Part shown: piece after piece, positions 49,915 through 58,581 of the stretch
How positions within the stretch are numbered: the first letter of the stretch is position 1
How the letters are laid out: each line of letters opens with the position of its first letter
Source: Bacillota bacterium
GTDB lineage: Bacteria > Bacillota > Clostridia > Lachnospirales > Lachnospiraceae
Reading direction: 5' to 3'
Assembly: GCA_023443225.1 (NCBI GenBank)
Contig: JAEZVF010000104.1
Location: 62,001 to 126,000, forward strand
DNA: 64,000 nt
The notes under the pieces: generated by a model
What the model was told of the DNA's origin: nothing
The model's database searches: none
The model's input: the letters and a program-made list of their open reading frames with translations, nothing else
Program-made: the position numbers and the translations under genes

Positions 49915-51606
49915 TTATTCTACTGAAATAACATAATAATAGATTGGCTGACCGCCATAATGCACTTCAACATCAATATCAGGATACTCTTCCATAACTT
50001 GAGTCGTAAGTTCCTCCGCTATATCCGATGTAATATCAGCACCATAATACAAACTTATTAGTTCGGATTCATCATCTACTAATTGATGAATCAAATCAAT
50101 GGTCGTATCTGCTACTTCTTCACCAACAGCAAGAATTGTCTTTTCATTCAATCCCATAATATTACCCTGTTTTATTTCTTTTCCGTCAATATTCGTATCA
50201 CGAACTGCATAGGTAATCTGTCCGCTTTTTACTTTTTTCATTTCTTCAATCATTCTATTTTCATTTTCTTCAATCGTTTTATCATGAACATAATTAATAA
50301 TAGCTGTAATACCTTGTGGAACAGTTTTTGTCGGAATAACTATTATCTTCTTATTCTCTGTCAAATCTTTTGCCTGTTGTGCCGCCAATATGATATTACT
50401 GTTATTCGGGAAAATGAAAATGGAATCCGCATTTACCTGGTCTATCGCAGTCAGCATATCCTCTGTACTTGGATTCATAGTCTGCCCGCCAGCGATTATA
50501 TAATCAACACCTAAGCCTTTAAATATTTCATTAATACCATCTCCAATGGATACTGTTATGAAACCAACTGGCTTTCTGGGTACATCTTTAGTCTCATTCT
50601 TTTCTTTCTGCGGGTTAGATTCTTGTTTGGAAGCTGCAATCTTTGATGCATCCTTTATTAATTTTTCATTATGCTCTTCCCGCATATTATCTATCTTTAT
50701 TTTTGATAAAGCACCATAAGTCAATGCACGTTGAATGGCAAGTCCCGGATCATTCGTATGTACATGAACCTTGACTATTTCATCATCGGCAACAACAACA
50801 ATGGAATCACCAATCGATTCCAGATACTTTTTTAAATCAACTTCAGAATCCATACTGAATTCCTTCGTCAACAAAATAATAAATTCTGTACAATATCCAA
50901 ACTTAATATCTGCAGTAGCTATATTCTCTAAATTAATGCTAATCTTTTCGGTTACATCAACGGAAGGAACAACATCAAATTCTACTGCTTTGCCCAGCAA
51001 AGCATCGTATGCACCTTTGACGATTTCTAATAATCCTTGACCACCAGAATCAACAACTCCAGCTTCTTTCAAAACCGGAAGTAACTCTGGTGTATGTGCT
51101 AATACCTCTTCCATATGCTTGATTACTTCACTTCCGAAATACACCAAGTCATCGGTTTCCGATACCAAAGCTGCTGCTTTCTCTGCACCACCTCTAGCAA
51201 CTGTTAAGATTGTACCTTCTTTAGGCTTCATAACTGCCTTGTACGCTGTCTCAACCGCCTTTTGAAAGGCATTTGCCATAATGGTGACATTAATCTCATT
51301 ATAATCCTTAATTTCTTTTGTAAATCCACGGAATATCTGTGATAATATAACTCCAGAATTTCCTCTGGCACCACGCAAACTTCCACTTGAAATAGCTTTT
51401 GACAAACCTTCTATCGTTGGATTCGTCAAAAGATTAACTTCCTTAGCTGCAGCCATTATGGTCAATGTCATATTCGTACCCGTGTCTCCATCCGGTACTG
51501 GAAATACATTTAATTCGTTAATATATTCTTTTTTACCTTCAATGCTTTTTGCTCCTGAAAGAAACATCTTTTGCAGAGTTTTGGCATCAATTGTCTTTAT
51601 AACCAC
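49915..51606 (-). CDS. DAK2-domain fatty acid kinase subunit, FakA/YloV-like
   Basis: Protein of 563 residues. The first ~200 residues are the DhaK/DAK ATP-binding domain with LNVFPVPDGDTGTNMTLTIM (Mg-ATP site) and SLRGARGNSGVILSQIFRGF. The middle and C-terminal parts (DIVVVADDEIVKVHVHTNDPG, GGQTMNPSTEDMLTAI and PNNSNIILAAQQAKDL) match the YloV/FakA family. In S. aureus FakA phosphorylates fatty acids bound by FakB (DegV-like). A FakB was not seen in the window. The start is a GTG with GGAGG 9 nt upstream. It lies 29 nt after yloU. Confidence 0.9.
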   Translation of the reverse strand: MVIKTIDAKTLQKMFLSGAKSIEGKKEYINELNVFPVPDGDTGTNMTLTIMAAAKEVNLLTNPTIEGLSKAISSGSLRGARGNSGVILSQIFRGFTKEIKDYNEINVTIMANAFQKAVETAYKAVMKPKEGTILTVARGGAEKAAALVSETDDLVYFGSEVIKHMEEVLAHTPELLPVLKEAGVVDSGGQGLLEIVKGAYDALLGKAVEFDVVPSVDVTEKISINLENIATADIKFGYCTEFIILLTKEFSMDSEVDLKKYLESIGDSIVVVADDEIVKVHVHTNDPGLAIQRALTYGALSKIKIDNMREEHNEKLIKDASKIAASKQESNPQKEKNETKDVPRKPVGFITVSIGDGINEIFKGLGVDYIIAGGQTMNPSTEDMLTAIDQVNADSIFIFPNNSNIILAAQQAKDLTENKKIIVIPTKTVPQGITAIINYVHDKTIEENENRMIEEMKKVKSGQITYAVRDTNIDGKEIKQGNIMGLNEKTILAVGEEVADTTIDLIHQLVDDESELISLYYGADITSDIAEELTTQVMEEYPDIDVEVHYGGQPIYYYVISVE

Positions 51607-51635
51607 AGGTTGTTCCTCCTTAATTGTTACATCTT

Positions 51636-51992
51636 TTAATCAATGACTCTTACGCCTTCGACGTAAATATTAATTTTTACAACTTCCATACCAGTAAATT
51701 CCTCAACCTTATATTTGACATTGCTGATTAGATTTTCAGCAACAGCGGAAATACTTACGCCGTAAGAAACTATGATATGCAAATCGATGATTATTTTATT
51801 GTCATCTACTGTAATATTTACACCATGACTAAGACTTTCACGTTTCAGGAGTTTAACAAGTCCATCTTTCACATTAATTGATGCCATACCGACTACGCCA
51901 AAACATTCTACGGCAGATGATCCAGCATATTTTGCCAACACATCATTGTCAATCAATACTTCTCCGATTTGTGTACTCATGTGTCCTTTCAT
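51636..51992 (-). CDS. Asp23/Gls24 family protein YloU
   Basis: Protein of 118 residues of the Asp23 (DUF322) family: IGEVLIDNDVLAKYAGSSA at the start, then VNITVDDNKIIIDLHIIVSYGVSISAV and YKVEEFTGMEVVKINIYVEGV. Members are linked to envelope stress; some bind the membrane through partners. Directly upstream of yloV/fakA, as in B. subtilis. Two starts are possible: ATG at 51992 with GGAGGG 5 nt upstream, or ATG at 51980 with AAAGGA too close. The first was chosen. Confidence 0.9.
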   Translation of the reverse strand: MKGHMSTQIGEVLIDNDVLAKYAGSSAVECFGVVGMASINVKDGLVKLLKRESLSHGVNITVDDNKIIIDLHIIVSYGVSISAVAENLISNVKYKVEEFTGMEVVKINIYVEGVRVID

Positions 51993-52061
51993 AGAAACCC
52001 TCCAATTCTTGTTTTTATTTCATTAAGGCATGAAAAAACGCCATTATTTCCATTCATTTGT

Positions 52062-52090
52062 ATTATACCCTTTTTCCGAATAAAATGGAA
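52062..52090 (-). promoter_or_regulatory. Probable sigma-A promoter of yloU-yloV
   Basis: On the minus strand TTCCAT (52090-52085), 17-nt spacer and perfect TATAAT (52067-52062), about 70 nt before yloU. The -35 is weak. Confidence 0.5.
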
Positions 52091-52265
52091 TACTATTTTT
52101 ATTATCTAAACTTTTCTTGCAATTATATTGTAATATTTTACCCATTTACGATATAAATATGATTTATCAGCATATATATGGTACTATAACAAGCAAAGTA
52201 TATTCACAAGAAAATCATGTATTTCTTATATAAAACTATTGCAATTCATTAAGATTGGAGCAAGC

Positions 52266-52406
52266 ATGAAAAGAATGTTAGGTTTTATACTATTCTGGAT
52301 TGCTGTTGGTATGACCATTATGTTATTTATTACAAATGGAATATTAGCAGTATGTATCATTATATTATGCTTAATACTTGGTTACAATTTATTTACCTGT
52401 TGTTAG
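52266..52406 (+). CDS. Small membrane protein of 46 residues
   Basis: ATG at 52266 has GGAG 7 nt upstream. The product starts MKRMLGFILFWIAVGMTIML and continues with a second hydrophobic run (ILAVCIIILCLILGY), ending NLFTCC. Two transmembrane helices with a short polar hinge (FITNG) fill nearly the whole protein. The plus-strand coding unit lies in the gap between yloU and rpmB, both on the minus strand, and ends 15 nt before a bidirectional terminator. Function unknown. It resembles conserved small two-helix proteins of Lachnospiraceae, but that is from memory. Confidence 0.65.
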   Translation: MKRMLGFILFWIAVGMTIMLFITNGILAVCIIILCLILGYNLFTCC

Positions 52407-52420
52407 CATATGTTTAAATA

Positions 52421-52450
52421 AAAAAGGGCGTCATAAATGACACCCTTTTT
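52421..52450. terminator. Bidirectional terminator between the small membrane protein gene and rpmB
   Basis: AAAAAGGGCGTCA pairs with TGACACCCTTTTT (one mismatch) around a 4-nt loop. A-tract and T-tract flanks suit both strands: the plus-strand small protein gene and minus-strand rpmB end on either side. Confidence 0.85.
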
Positions 52451-52468
52451 CTATTTGGAAATACTTAA

Positions 52469-52654
52469 TTATGCGCGTTCTACTCTACCGGATTTAAGAC
52501 AAGAAGTACAAACACTCATTTTTCTAGCTGCACCATTAACCAAAACTTTAACAGATTTAACATTAGCTTTCCACATCTTGTTCGATCTTCTATGAGAATG
52601 ACTCACAGCATTTCCAAAGTGAGCACTTTTATCACAAATTGCACATTTAGCCAT
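52469..52654 (-). CDS. rpmB: 50S ribosomal protein L28
   Basis: Ribosomal protein of 61 residues. MAKCAICDKSAHFGNAVSHS and HRRSNKMWKANVKSVKV are the L28 signatures. Two CxxC pairs (CAIC and CTSC) mark the zinc-binding form. GGGAGG-type ribosome site lies 8-9 nt upstream. It stands alone, upstream of the yloU-yloV-recG block, a conserved Firmicute neighbourhood. Confidence 0.97.
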   Translation of the reverse strand: MAKCAICDKSAHFGNAVSHSHRRSNKMWKANVKSVKVLVNGAARKMSVCTSCLKSGRVERA

Positions 52655-52776
52655 TTAAAACACCTCCCTAGGTATAATTTAAGTCACTTGACCTACAAAC
52701 AAACCTATTTTAGCAGAATCTATATAAGATTGCAAGAAAAATTTTAAATAATGTCTATATCCTGTTCCACTTCCTT

Positions 52777-53184
52777 CTATTCCTCATGAAAAGTTTGTGC
52801 ATTTAACGCTTCATCAACCTTTGAACGAACTTCTTCATCCTTTACTTTTCCTTTGGTAAAGCGGTTAATAATATCAGGAACCATGTCCAGGATTTTTGTA
52901 ACACTGTCTTGATTCTTTACATTAACAAGGCGCGTTGTCCCATCCTGAATAACTAAGACTGAACTTGGTGTAATCTTACCACCCATTCCACCCCCAGCAT
53001 TATTCTTACCAGCGTCTTTCGTAAATGCGCCTGCACCTACGCCAAAGCTTACATCAACCAGGGGCAATATAATAGTACCATCTTCGAACTTAACTGCATC
53101 ACCAACCACTGTTTTGGTTGTTAGGAAACTATCCATCCCCTTAAATAAGGATTCTACTGTTGCATTAAAATTGCTATCTGACAT
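52777..53184 (-). CDS. gerW: GerW/YtfJ family sporulation protein
   Basis: Protein of 135 residues. The N-terminal VESLFKGMDSFLTTKTVVGDAV, then DGTIILPLVDVSFGVGAGAF and GGGMGGKITPSSVLVIQDGT are the YtfJ signatures. In B. subtilis GerW is a forespore protein needed for normal germination. It follows the DUF2953 (YtfI-like) gene, whose stop overlaps its ATG as TAATG; the ytfI-ytfJ pairing is conserved. The gene is thus another marker of a spore former. Confidence 0.93.
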   Translation of the reverse strand: MSDSNFNATVESLFKGMDSFLTTKTVVGDAVKFEDGTIILPLVDVSFGVGAGAFTKDAGKNNAGGGMGGKITPSSVLVIQDGTTRLVNVKNQDSVTKILDMVPDIINRFTKGKVKDEEVRSKVDEALNAQTFHEE

Positions 53185-54230
53185 TATAACTCCTCCTTTA
53201 CAGCTCTTAGGTTTTTTACAAATTGTCTAAATTCCTTGTTTATTAATAATTTAATACTTATTATTAGTAAAGTAAATAATCTTATTCTGCCCTTAAGAAA
53301 TAGGGTACCTTCGTAAATTTCAGTTTCAAAATTTGGTATAATACGGATTGCCTCTCCATAACAACCATATAAAATAGCAATTCCACCAAGTACTTGTCCG
53401 GTTTGACACGGATCACCGGTGCCAAATTCCATATTGATTCTGACTTTGGATGGTCGAATATGCTTTAGTATCTTTTTCAAACTTACAAATATTTTTTTAA
53501 CGGCTGTTTTGTTTGTTTCATTTTTAAAAAAGTCCTTTATGGTAATCCAGGCTGCTTTTATTTCAACTAACTTTTCTTTCATATTAAAAAGGGTATCTTT
53601 TATTCTTTCAAATAAACCTTTTATCTTATTTAGGATCTGTTTGATTTTTGCAATCAACCTATTCTCTTTTTTTTGCTTCTGTCCGTGAGTTGTTTTGATA
53701 TCTATCTGATCTTCTTCCACAATAGTATCATCCTTTGGATGTAACCCTTCTTGTTGAATTGAAGAGTTGTCTTCTTGGATTTCTTCTACAGGGGGCTTGT
53801 ATCTCTTTTCTTCTATATCTTCAACTTTTTCTATTTCTTCTATTTTTTCATGTTCTTTTATTTCTTCTACTTTACCTAGTTCTTCTACTTCATCTATCAC
53901 TCTTCTTTTGGCTTTCTTTGCCAACCTTATTGAAGTTCTTTTCACATCTTTTTCAACCTTTTCTTTTGGCTTATCACTATCATAAAAGATTTTGCCTAGA
54001 ATTCGAAGTCTTATGTGAAATTTGCTATTATGAAATGTAATCTGACAAAACAACAGATGTAGTAACCAACTTATCTTAGCGATTACCTTTACATTTTCAT
54101 TCTTTTCTGCATCCAAATGATATCGTATAGGAACAAAAAGTAGTATCAATACTAGAAAAAGAAAAATCCCAGCGATTGAGAGCAGAATAATTCCGAATAT
54201 TTTTAAAATGAATAAAATGATATGAAACAT
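53184..54230 (-). CDS. DUF2953 membrane protein, YtfI-like
   Basis: Protein of 348 residues. One N-terminal membrane segment (about residues 5-32) precedes VPIRYHLDAEKNENVKVIAK, a DUF2953 start. A long, highly charged low-complexity linker of Glu/Lys/Ile (about residues 85-175, e.g. VEEIKEHEKIEEIEKVEDIE) follows. The C-terminal part (RPSKVRINMEFGTGDPCQTG and QVLGGIAILYGCYGEAIRII) is the conserved DUF2953 core. Next to gerW as in Bacillus. Function unknown. GGAGG lies 13 nt before the ATG, a rather long spacing. Confidence 0.85.
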   Translation of the reverse strand: MFHIILFILKIFGIILLSIAGIFLFLVLILLFVPIRYHLDAEKNENVKVIAKISWLLHLLFCQITFHNSKFHIRLRILGKIFYDSDKPKEKVEKDVKRTSIRLAKKAKRRVIDEVEELGKVEEIKEHEKIEEIEKVEDIEEKRYKPPVEEIQEDNSSIQQEGLHPKDDTIVEEDQIDIKTTHGQKQKKENRLIAKIKQILNKIKGLFERIKDTLFNMKEKLVEIKAAWITIKDFFKNETNKTAVKKIFVSLKKILKHIRPSKVRINMEFGTGDPCQTGQVLGGIAILYGCYGEAIRIIPNFETEIYEGTLFLKGRIRLFTLLIISIKLLINKEFRQFVKNLRAVKEEL

Positions 54231-54271
54231 ATATTCTAAATATCCTCCTCTTATTCATTCTTATCTTCCAG

Positions 54272-54592
54272 TTACTCACTCATTTGATAATACTCTCTCA
54301 CTTTAAATTCTCCGGTTTCTCTGTAAACTTCTACTAACATGTCCTTTACGAGCAGCTTCGCTGCTTCTCTGGATGTAGCCAAACCTAAGATAAGTAATTC
54401 CTGCCTCTGGTAATAAGGAAACAACAAATCATTGGCATTGATAATATCAAATAAGTTATTTTGATTGGAAGCAAACATAATACAGTATAGTTCAAAAGAT
54501 AATTGACCATTTTCAATTATGTTCATCAATTTACTCTTCTTTTTTCCTCTTATATCCTTACTTAGATATAACTTATCCAACCACCTAATCAT
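54272..54592 (-). CDS. Small hypothetical protein, 106 residues
   Basis: Soluble, helix-rich protein with no recognised domain: IRWLDKLYLSKDIRGKKKSK at the start and SREAAKLLVKDMLVEVYRET near the end. It lies 41 nt upstream of ytfI on the same strand. The ATG at 54592 was chosen because AGGTG lies 7 nt upstream; the frame is open to 54634. Probably expressed with the ytfI-gerW genes. Its role is unknown. Confidence 0.65.
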   Translation of the reverse strand: MIRWLDKLYLSKDIRGKKKSKLMNIIENGQLSFELYCIMFASNQNNLFDIINANDLLFPYYQRQELLILGLATSREAAKLLVKDMLVEVYRETGEFKVREYYQMSE

Positions 54593-54665
54593 AATAACAC
54601 CTATTCTTCCATTATTTCCTATATACTTTTCCATTATACCACATTAATAGCATAAAAATACAGGA

Positions 54666-56081
54666 CTAATTCTCCAAATAGCTATTTATAATATTGATGC
54701 ATGCTGCTTTTTCTGCGAAATCACGGCAACTTTCTAAGGAACCCTTGATATATTCCTGTATATCGTTAATCGATTGAAAGAATACCGGCATCTTGTTTAT
54801 CGTATTTGCAACAACTGCCCTATAAACATTCTTTGAATTATTTTGAAACAACTCTGTTAGTAGTTCAATGAGTTCCTCCTGTACTTGTGTGATATACGCT
54901 CTATCTGCTATTTTATCTTCTTGTGTTGAATTGAATTCGACAAACAAACTGCTCCCTAATAATATTTCGGCCATACATAGACACTGGAAAGAACGTCCTA
55001 ACATAATGCTGTCCACCATAGCCATATGTTTTGTCCTAATAACCGACATCACAGACTCCATAACTTGTATCTTGGCTAAAAAGTTCTCTTGTAACCCTTC
55101 CGTATGGCAAAGTTTTTCTTCCGTTTCTTTCGGAAGTGTTGACATAGCCCCAGACTGAAAACTTTGATAGATATCCAATACAATCTGTTGATATATATTT
55201 TTATGAGATATAGTTTCTTGGTCTAAAAAAGCATATGGAGTCATTAAAATCATTACATAAAGATGGTTAATCACTTCCTGTAAAGCATAATAAAAATCAA
55301 CTGTTTCCTTTATATATTCTGCCACTTTTGCTATTTTCTGGTTTAATACATGGTATTCTTCTTCTGTAATATTTTTATAATCACAGGTTTCCAAACGAAT
55401 TTTTAACTCTTTTAAATCAGGATAAGCAGTCTTAATGCCTTCTGGATGATACAGCATTGCACTACTCTTAATCATGTAAAGGTAATTATTCACAGATGAG
55501 ACGTCCATTCCTTCGTAATTCGCCAAACTATCTTTCATAATATCGAAATACTTCGTCTTCGTCATACGCACCGGAAGTTCACCAATCATCTCTTTAATTC
55601 GATCATTAATTATCACGTTATCTTTTGTCTCAAAAATATAATTTAATATTTTTGCTGTAATCTCTTCTTCATTTATATTAATGGTTTGGTTGCTAAACCG
55701 ATATTCGATTCGATTTAATACATACTCATAGTTTTGAAAAACATCTGTATAGGCAGTCAATATATGCATTTCCTTAATTATCTGATTTCTTAAGGAATCC
55801 AGCATTTTTACATTGTTCTCCATTTTATCGCCGGAAAATTCAGTTAATATGGAATCGTGTATAACCTGATTTAATTTTGTTATCAGTTTGTTTTCTTCAA
55901 CTCCAATACCGTTTTCCTTGTCCAATAAATTTTCATAAAATGTATAATAATGAAGTATGAATTTTACTTCTGCAAATTGCTCATATAAAGTTGACAGTTG
56001 GCTCATATATTGTGGAAGATTTACTTCTAGGTTACTTCCGCTTTCGATCTCATTACATATTTGTTTCATACTATATTTCAT
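54666..56081 (-). CDS. Hypothetical helical protein, 471 residues
   Basis: Soluble, largely alpha-helical protein without signal peptide, membrane segment or recognisable motif. Phrases such as YMSQLSTLYEQFAEVKFILH and LHYYTFYENLLDKENGIGVE recur as amphipathic helices through the whole length; ILMTPYAFLDQETISHKNIYQ and MLGRSFQCLCMAEILLGSSL are local landmarks. GGAGG lies 7-8 nt before the ATG. It follows the ABC-2 permease by 18 nt and is likely co-transcribed with the two permeases. That suggests a partner role in export, but nothing proves it. Confidence 0.6.
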   Translation of the reverse strand: MKYSMKQICNEIESGSNLEVNLPQYMSQLSTLYEQFAEVKFILHYYTFYENLLDKENGIGVEENKLITKLNQVIHDSILTEFSGDKMENNVKMLDSLRNQIIKEMHILTAYTDVFQNYEYVLNRIEYRFSNQTININEEEITAKILNYIFETKDNVIINDRIKEMIGELPVRMTKTKYFDIMKDSLANYEGMDVSSVNNYLYMIKSSAMLYHPEGIKTAYPDLKELKIRLETCDYKNITEEEYHVLNQKIAKVAEYIKETVDFYYALQEVINHLYVMILMTPYAFLDQETISHKNIYQQIVLDIYQSFQSGAMSTLPKETEEKLCHTEGLQENFLAKIQVMESVMSVIRTKHMAMVDSIMLGRSFQCLCMAEILLGSSLFVEFNSTQEDKIADRAYITQVQEELIELLTELFQNNSKNVYRAVVANTINKMPVFFQSINDIQEYIKGSLESCRDFAEKAACINIINSYLEN

Positions 56082-56099
56082 TTTCAGTTCCTCCGGTCA

Positions 56100-57302
56100 T
56101 TATCTGCTCTGCCTATCTCCATATATTTTATTTAATAAAAGCATGAGTATTGCCATAACCATCAATACACTATAAGATGTATAAGGTATTTCCTGTAAAG
56201 TATCGTTTAATATTATATCAGTAAATCCCTGAATAAACCAGCTGTTTGGTACTATTTTCGAAATATTTAATAAATTAGATTTCAGAAAACCGGTAATTAG
56301 ATTAATAAATCCTAAGACACCGAATATTGCAATGGAAAGCACACCCAGGTATTGATATTTCACAACTTTACCTATGATTTTTGCTAGCAGGATAAACCAC
56401 AAACCAATAACAGTCGAATACAATACAATTAGTAAGTACAAACCAATCCCTTTTGTAAATGTAAAAGCAGATATTTTATTTCCAATCAACATGCACATAG
56501 GCAGGGAAAAAACACTAGTAATCGTTAGCATCACAGCAAGATGACTTATATCAATCATAGCAGGATGTAATAAAGAAATCCCAACCCTTTTATATACTCC
56601 TGTTTCATGTTCCAGCACAATACTTGCTGCTAAAATCATAGCTAGGAAAGATAAAAGCATACCAAGGATTCCCCATAGAATCTGCTGATAAATAATCGAA
56701 TTTGAAAGTGTTTGCTTTTCCGTTATCTTACCATCATGAGTAATCATGGAAATATCAAAGGTAAAGTCAAAATCCGCAGAATCCATTAGCCCCTGTGCAT
56801 ATTTAAAATACTCTTGCTTTGTAAAAATACTAGAACTATCAATACCTTCTATCGGTAATTTTTTATAAAGACGATAACCTTTGTTAAGACAAATGTTATA
56901 TAGCATTTCACCAGCAAAAATATCAGATATTATCTTGGCATTTTCATTGTCCTTTAAATAGTACATCGTGATTAATTCTTTTGTTTTCCCTGACTGAATC
57001 GATTTTTCATATCCTTCTTCAATCACAAAAATAGTAGAGATTTGTTCTTCATATAAAAGGTTGTTTAATATATGGCGTTCTTCTTCATATATAAATAAGG
57101 AAGGGACTTCTTTTAAATCTTCAACTAATTGATTTGCACTTATACTGTCATCCAAATTAAGAATTCCAACCGGAATACTACTCCTCTTAGCTGCTCCAAA
57201 CGATAGAGAATTCATAACTAGTAGGAATACTAAAAAAGTGCATATCAATATAACACAATTTTGTTTATCCTGGATAATAAGTTTTAAGCGATAAAAATAC
57301 AT
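56100..57302 (-). CDS. ABC-2 type transporter permease, second of a pair
   Basis: Membrane protein of 400 residues with the ABC-2 (YhgE/Pip-like to CcmB-like) arrangement: one N-terminal membrane helix (CVILICTFLVFLLVMNSLSF), a ~170-residue extracytoplasmic region, then five or six membrane helices. MLLSFLAMILAASIVLEHETGVYKRV is the conserved cytoplasmic loop of ABC-2 permeases and DNA-exporter-like families. The ATG has GGAG 8 nt upstream. It follows the other permease by 44 nt. No ATPase is encoded next to the pair. Confidence 0.85.
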   Translation of the reverse strand: MYFYRLKLIIQDKQNCVILICTFLVFLLVMNSLSFGAAKRSSIPVGILNLDDSISANQLVEDLKEVPSLFIYEEERHILNNLLYEEQISTIFVIEEGYEKSIQSGKTKELITMYYLKDNENAKIISDIFAGEMLYNICLNKGYRLYKKLPIEGIDSSSIFTKQEYFKYAQGLMDSADFDFTFDISMITHDGKITEKQTLSNSIIYQQILWGILGMLLSFLAMILAASIVLEHETGVYKRVGISLLHPAMIDISHLAVMLTITSVFSLPMCMLIGNKISAFTFTKGIGLYLLIVLYSTVIGLWFILLAKIIGKVVKYQYLGVLSIAIFGVLGFINLITGFLKSNLLNISKIVPNSWFIQGFTDIILNDTLQEIPYTSYSVLMVMAILMLLLNKIYGDRQSR

Positions 57303-57346
57303 ACTTTATACTCCATTCCTGTGCATGACTTTTGCACTTCACCGTA

Positions 57347-58552
57347 TTATTCCTCAAAACGTACTTTTTCACTGCGGTAAGCAAAACAACTTAGTAAATA
57401 AAAAAGTACGGAAGCAGTTAAAAGTCCTAGAACAAGTCTAATAAAAACTTCCATATCTATTCCATTTTGGATCATTAACAAAGTCCGAATAAACCAATAT
57501 AAAGGAGTAAATTTTGATAAAGCGACAATTTCTGTTGGCAAATACATGATCGGAATCAATCCACCACCAAGGATCAAAAAAAGAAAACTGATAAAATTAC
57601 AAACAATCATGTAATTTTGTACCTTATGAAATATTCCACTTAAAAAAATAGCAAAAGAAATACAAAAGACGATAGAACTTAAATAAAAAACACCTATTTT
57701 TACATAGTCCTGACTATGATTGGATATTACAGGTATCATATTTATTAGGAACAGGGCTAAGAATAGTAGCATAGAGAAAAATAGTATCTTTTCAAGTAAG
57801 ACCACAGCAATTGGAATTCCTGTGGTCTGTAAACGTCTTAAAGTTCCCTGTTGTTTTTCCTTCATAAGTTGATAACCTACATATAATCCGCAGTATAAGA
57901 TTATAGTAGAAATAATTGCACACAGAAGATAATTCATTATTGTGGTGCTAGGAAAACTTCCAGTTTCCTCATATTGAAAAAACTCCTCTTTACCCAATGC
58001 CGTAAATATTAAATCATAAGATATTTCTACATTTTTTTCTTCAATTAATTTACTATCCATTTGAGCTAAGGTCATGGTATCATATAAAGCTACGCAATTT
58101 ATTTCTACCGCACGTATGTATTTTTCATAGCTTTCTAGTATGTTTCGTATTAGGATTGCTTTTGTGGTATCTGCAGTATTGATCATTACTTTTACCGGTA
58201 TATGTTCCATATAAATCATATTTTCAGCAAACTTTTCAGGTATCTCCAAATAAATATCCAACTCTCCATCTTGAAATGCCTTCTCTATCTCTATTTTATT
58301 GCCTTGACTCAGATTGATGTAAGAAGAAAAACTTTCACTTTTGCTAAAATAATCGAGTAAAAGTTTGGAATAAGCAGAACCATCCTCATTCACTACCCCA
58401 AATTGGATAAAAGCATTCTTGCTCTTAGTATCTTTATATACCACATTACAATAAGTGCTTATTATTAAAATAATAAGCACTATAGCAATTACAACTATTC
58501 TCTTTTTACTTACTAATAGCTCTTTACAGTCTTTTTTCAGTAAATATAACAA
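57347..58552 (-). CDS. ABC-2 type transporter permease, first of a pair
   Basis: Membrane protein of 401 residues with the same plan as its neighbour: one N-terminal helix (IVVIAIVLIILIISTYCNVV), a ~190-residue external domain and about five C-terminal helices. LYCGLYVGYQLMKEKQQGTLRRLQTTGIPI carries the E-x-G-T-L-R-R-L signature of ABC-2 permeases; GGGLIPIMYLPTEIVALSKFTPLYWF is the conserved late loop. It starts with TTG (GGAG 7 nt upstream). The pair probably forms a heterodimer exporting lipids, drugs or peptides. Substrate unknown. Confidence 0.88.
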   Translation of the reverse strand: MLYLLKKDCKELLVSKKRIVVIAIVLIILIISTYCNVVYKDTKSKNAFIQFGVVNEDGSAYSKLLLDYFSKSESFSSYINLSQGNKIEIEKAFQDGELDIYLEIPEKFAENMIYMEHIPVKVMINTADTTKAILIRNILESYEKYIRAVEINCVALYDTMTLAQMDSKLIEEKNVEISYDLIFTALGKEEFFQYEETGSFPSTTIMNYLLCAIISTIILYCGLYVGYQLMKEKQQGTLRRLQTTGIPIAVVLLEKILFFSMLLFLALFLINMIPVISNHSQDYVKIGVFYLSSIVFCISFAIFLSGIFHKVQNYMIVCNFISFLFLILGGGLIPIMYLPTEIVALSKFTPLYWFIRTLLMIQNGIDMEVFIRLVLGLLTASVLFYLLSCFAYRSEKVRFEE

Positions 58553-58581
58553 GATTGTTCTCCTACTTCATTCTTTGTAGA

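Noticed and set aside
50083..50514. A 143-codon Phe/Asn/Ile-rich frame antisense to yloV
   Set aside because: Residue composition is that of a reversed coding sequence; yloV is clearly the real gene.
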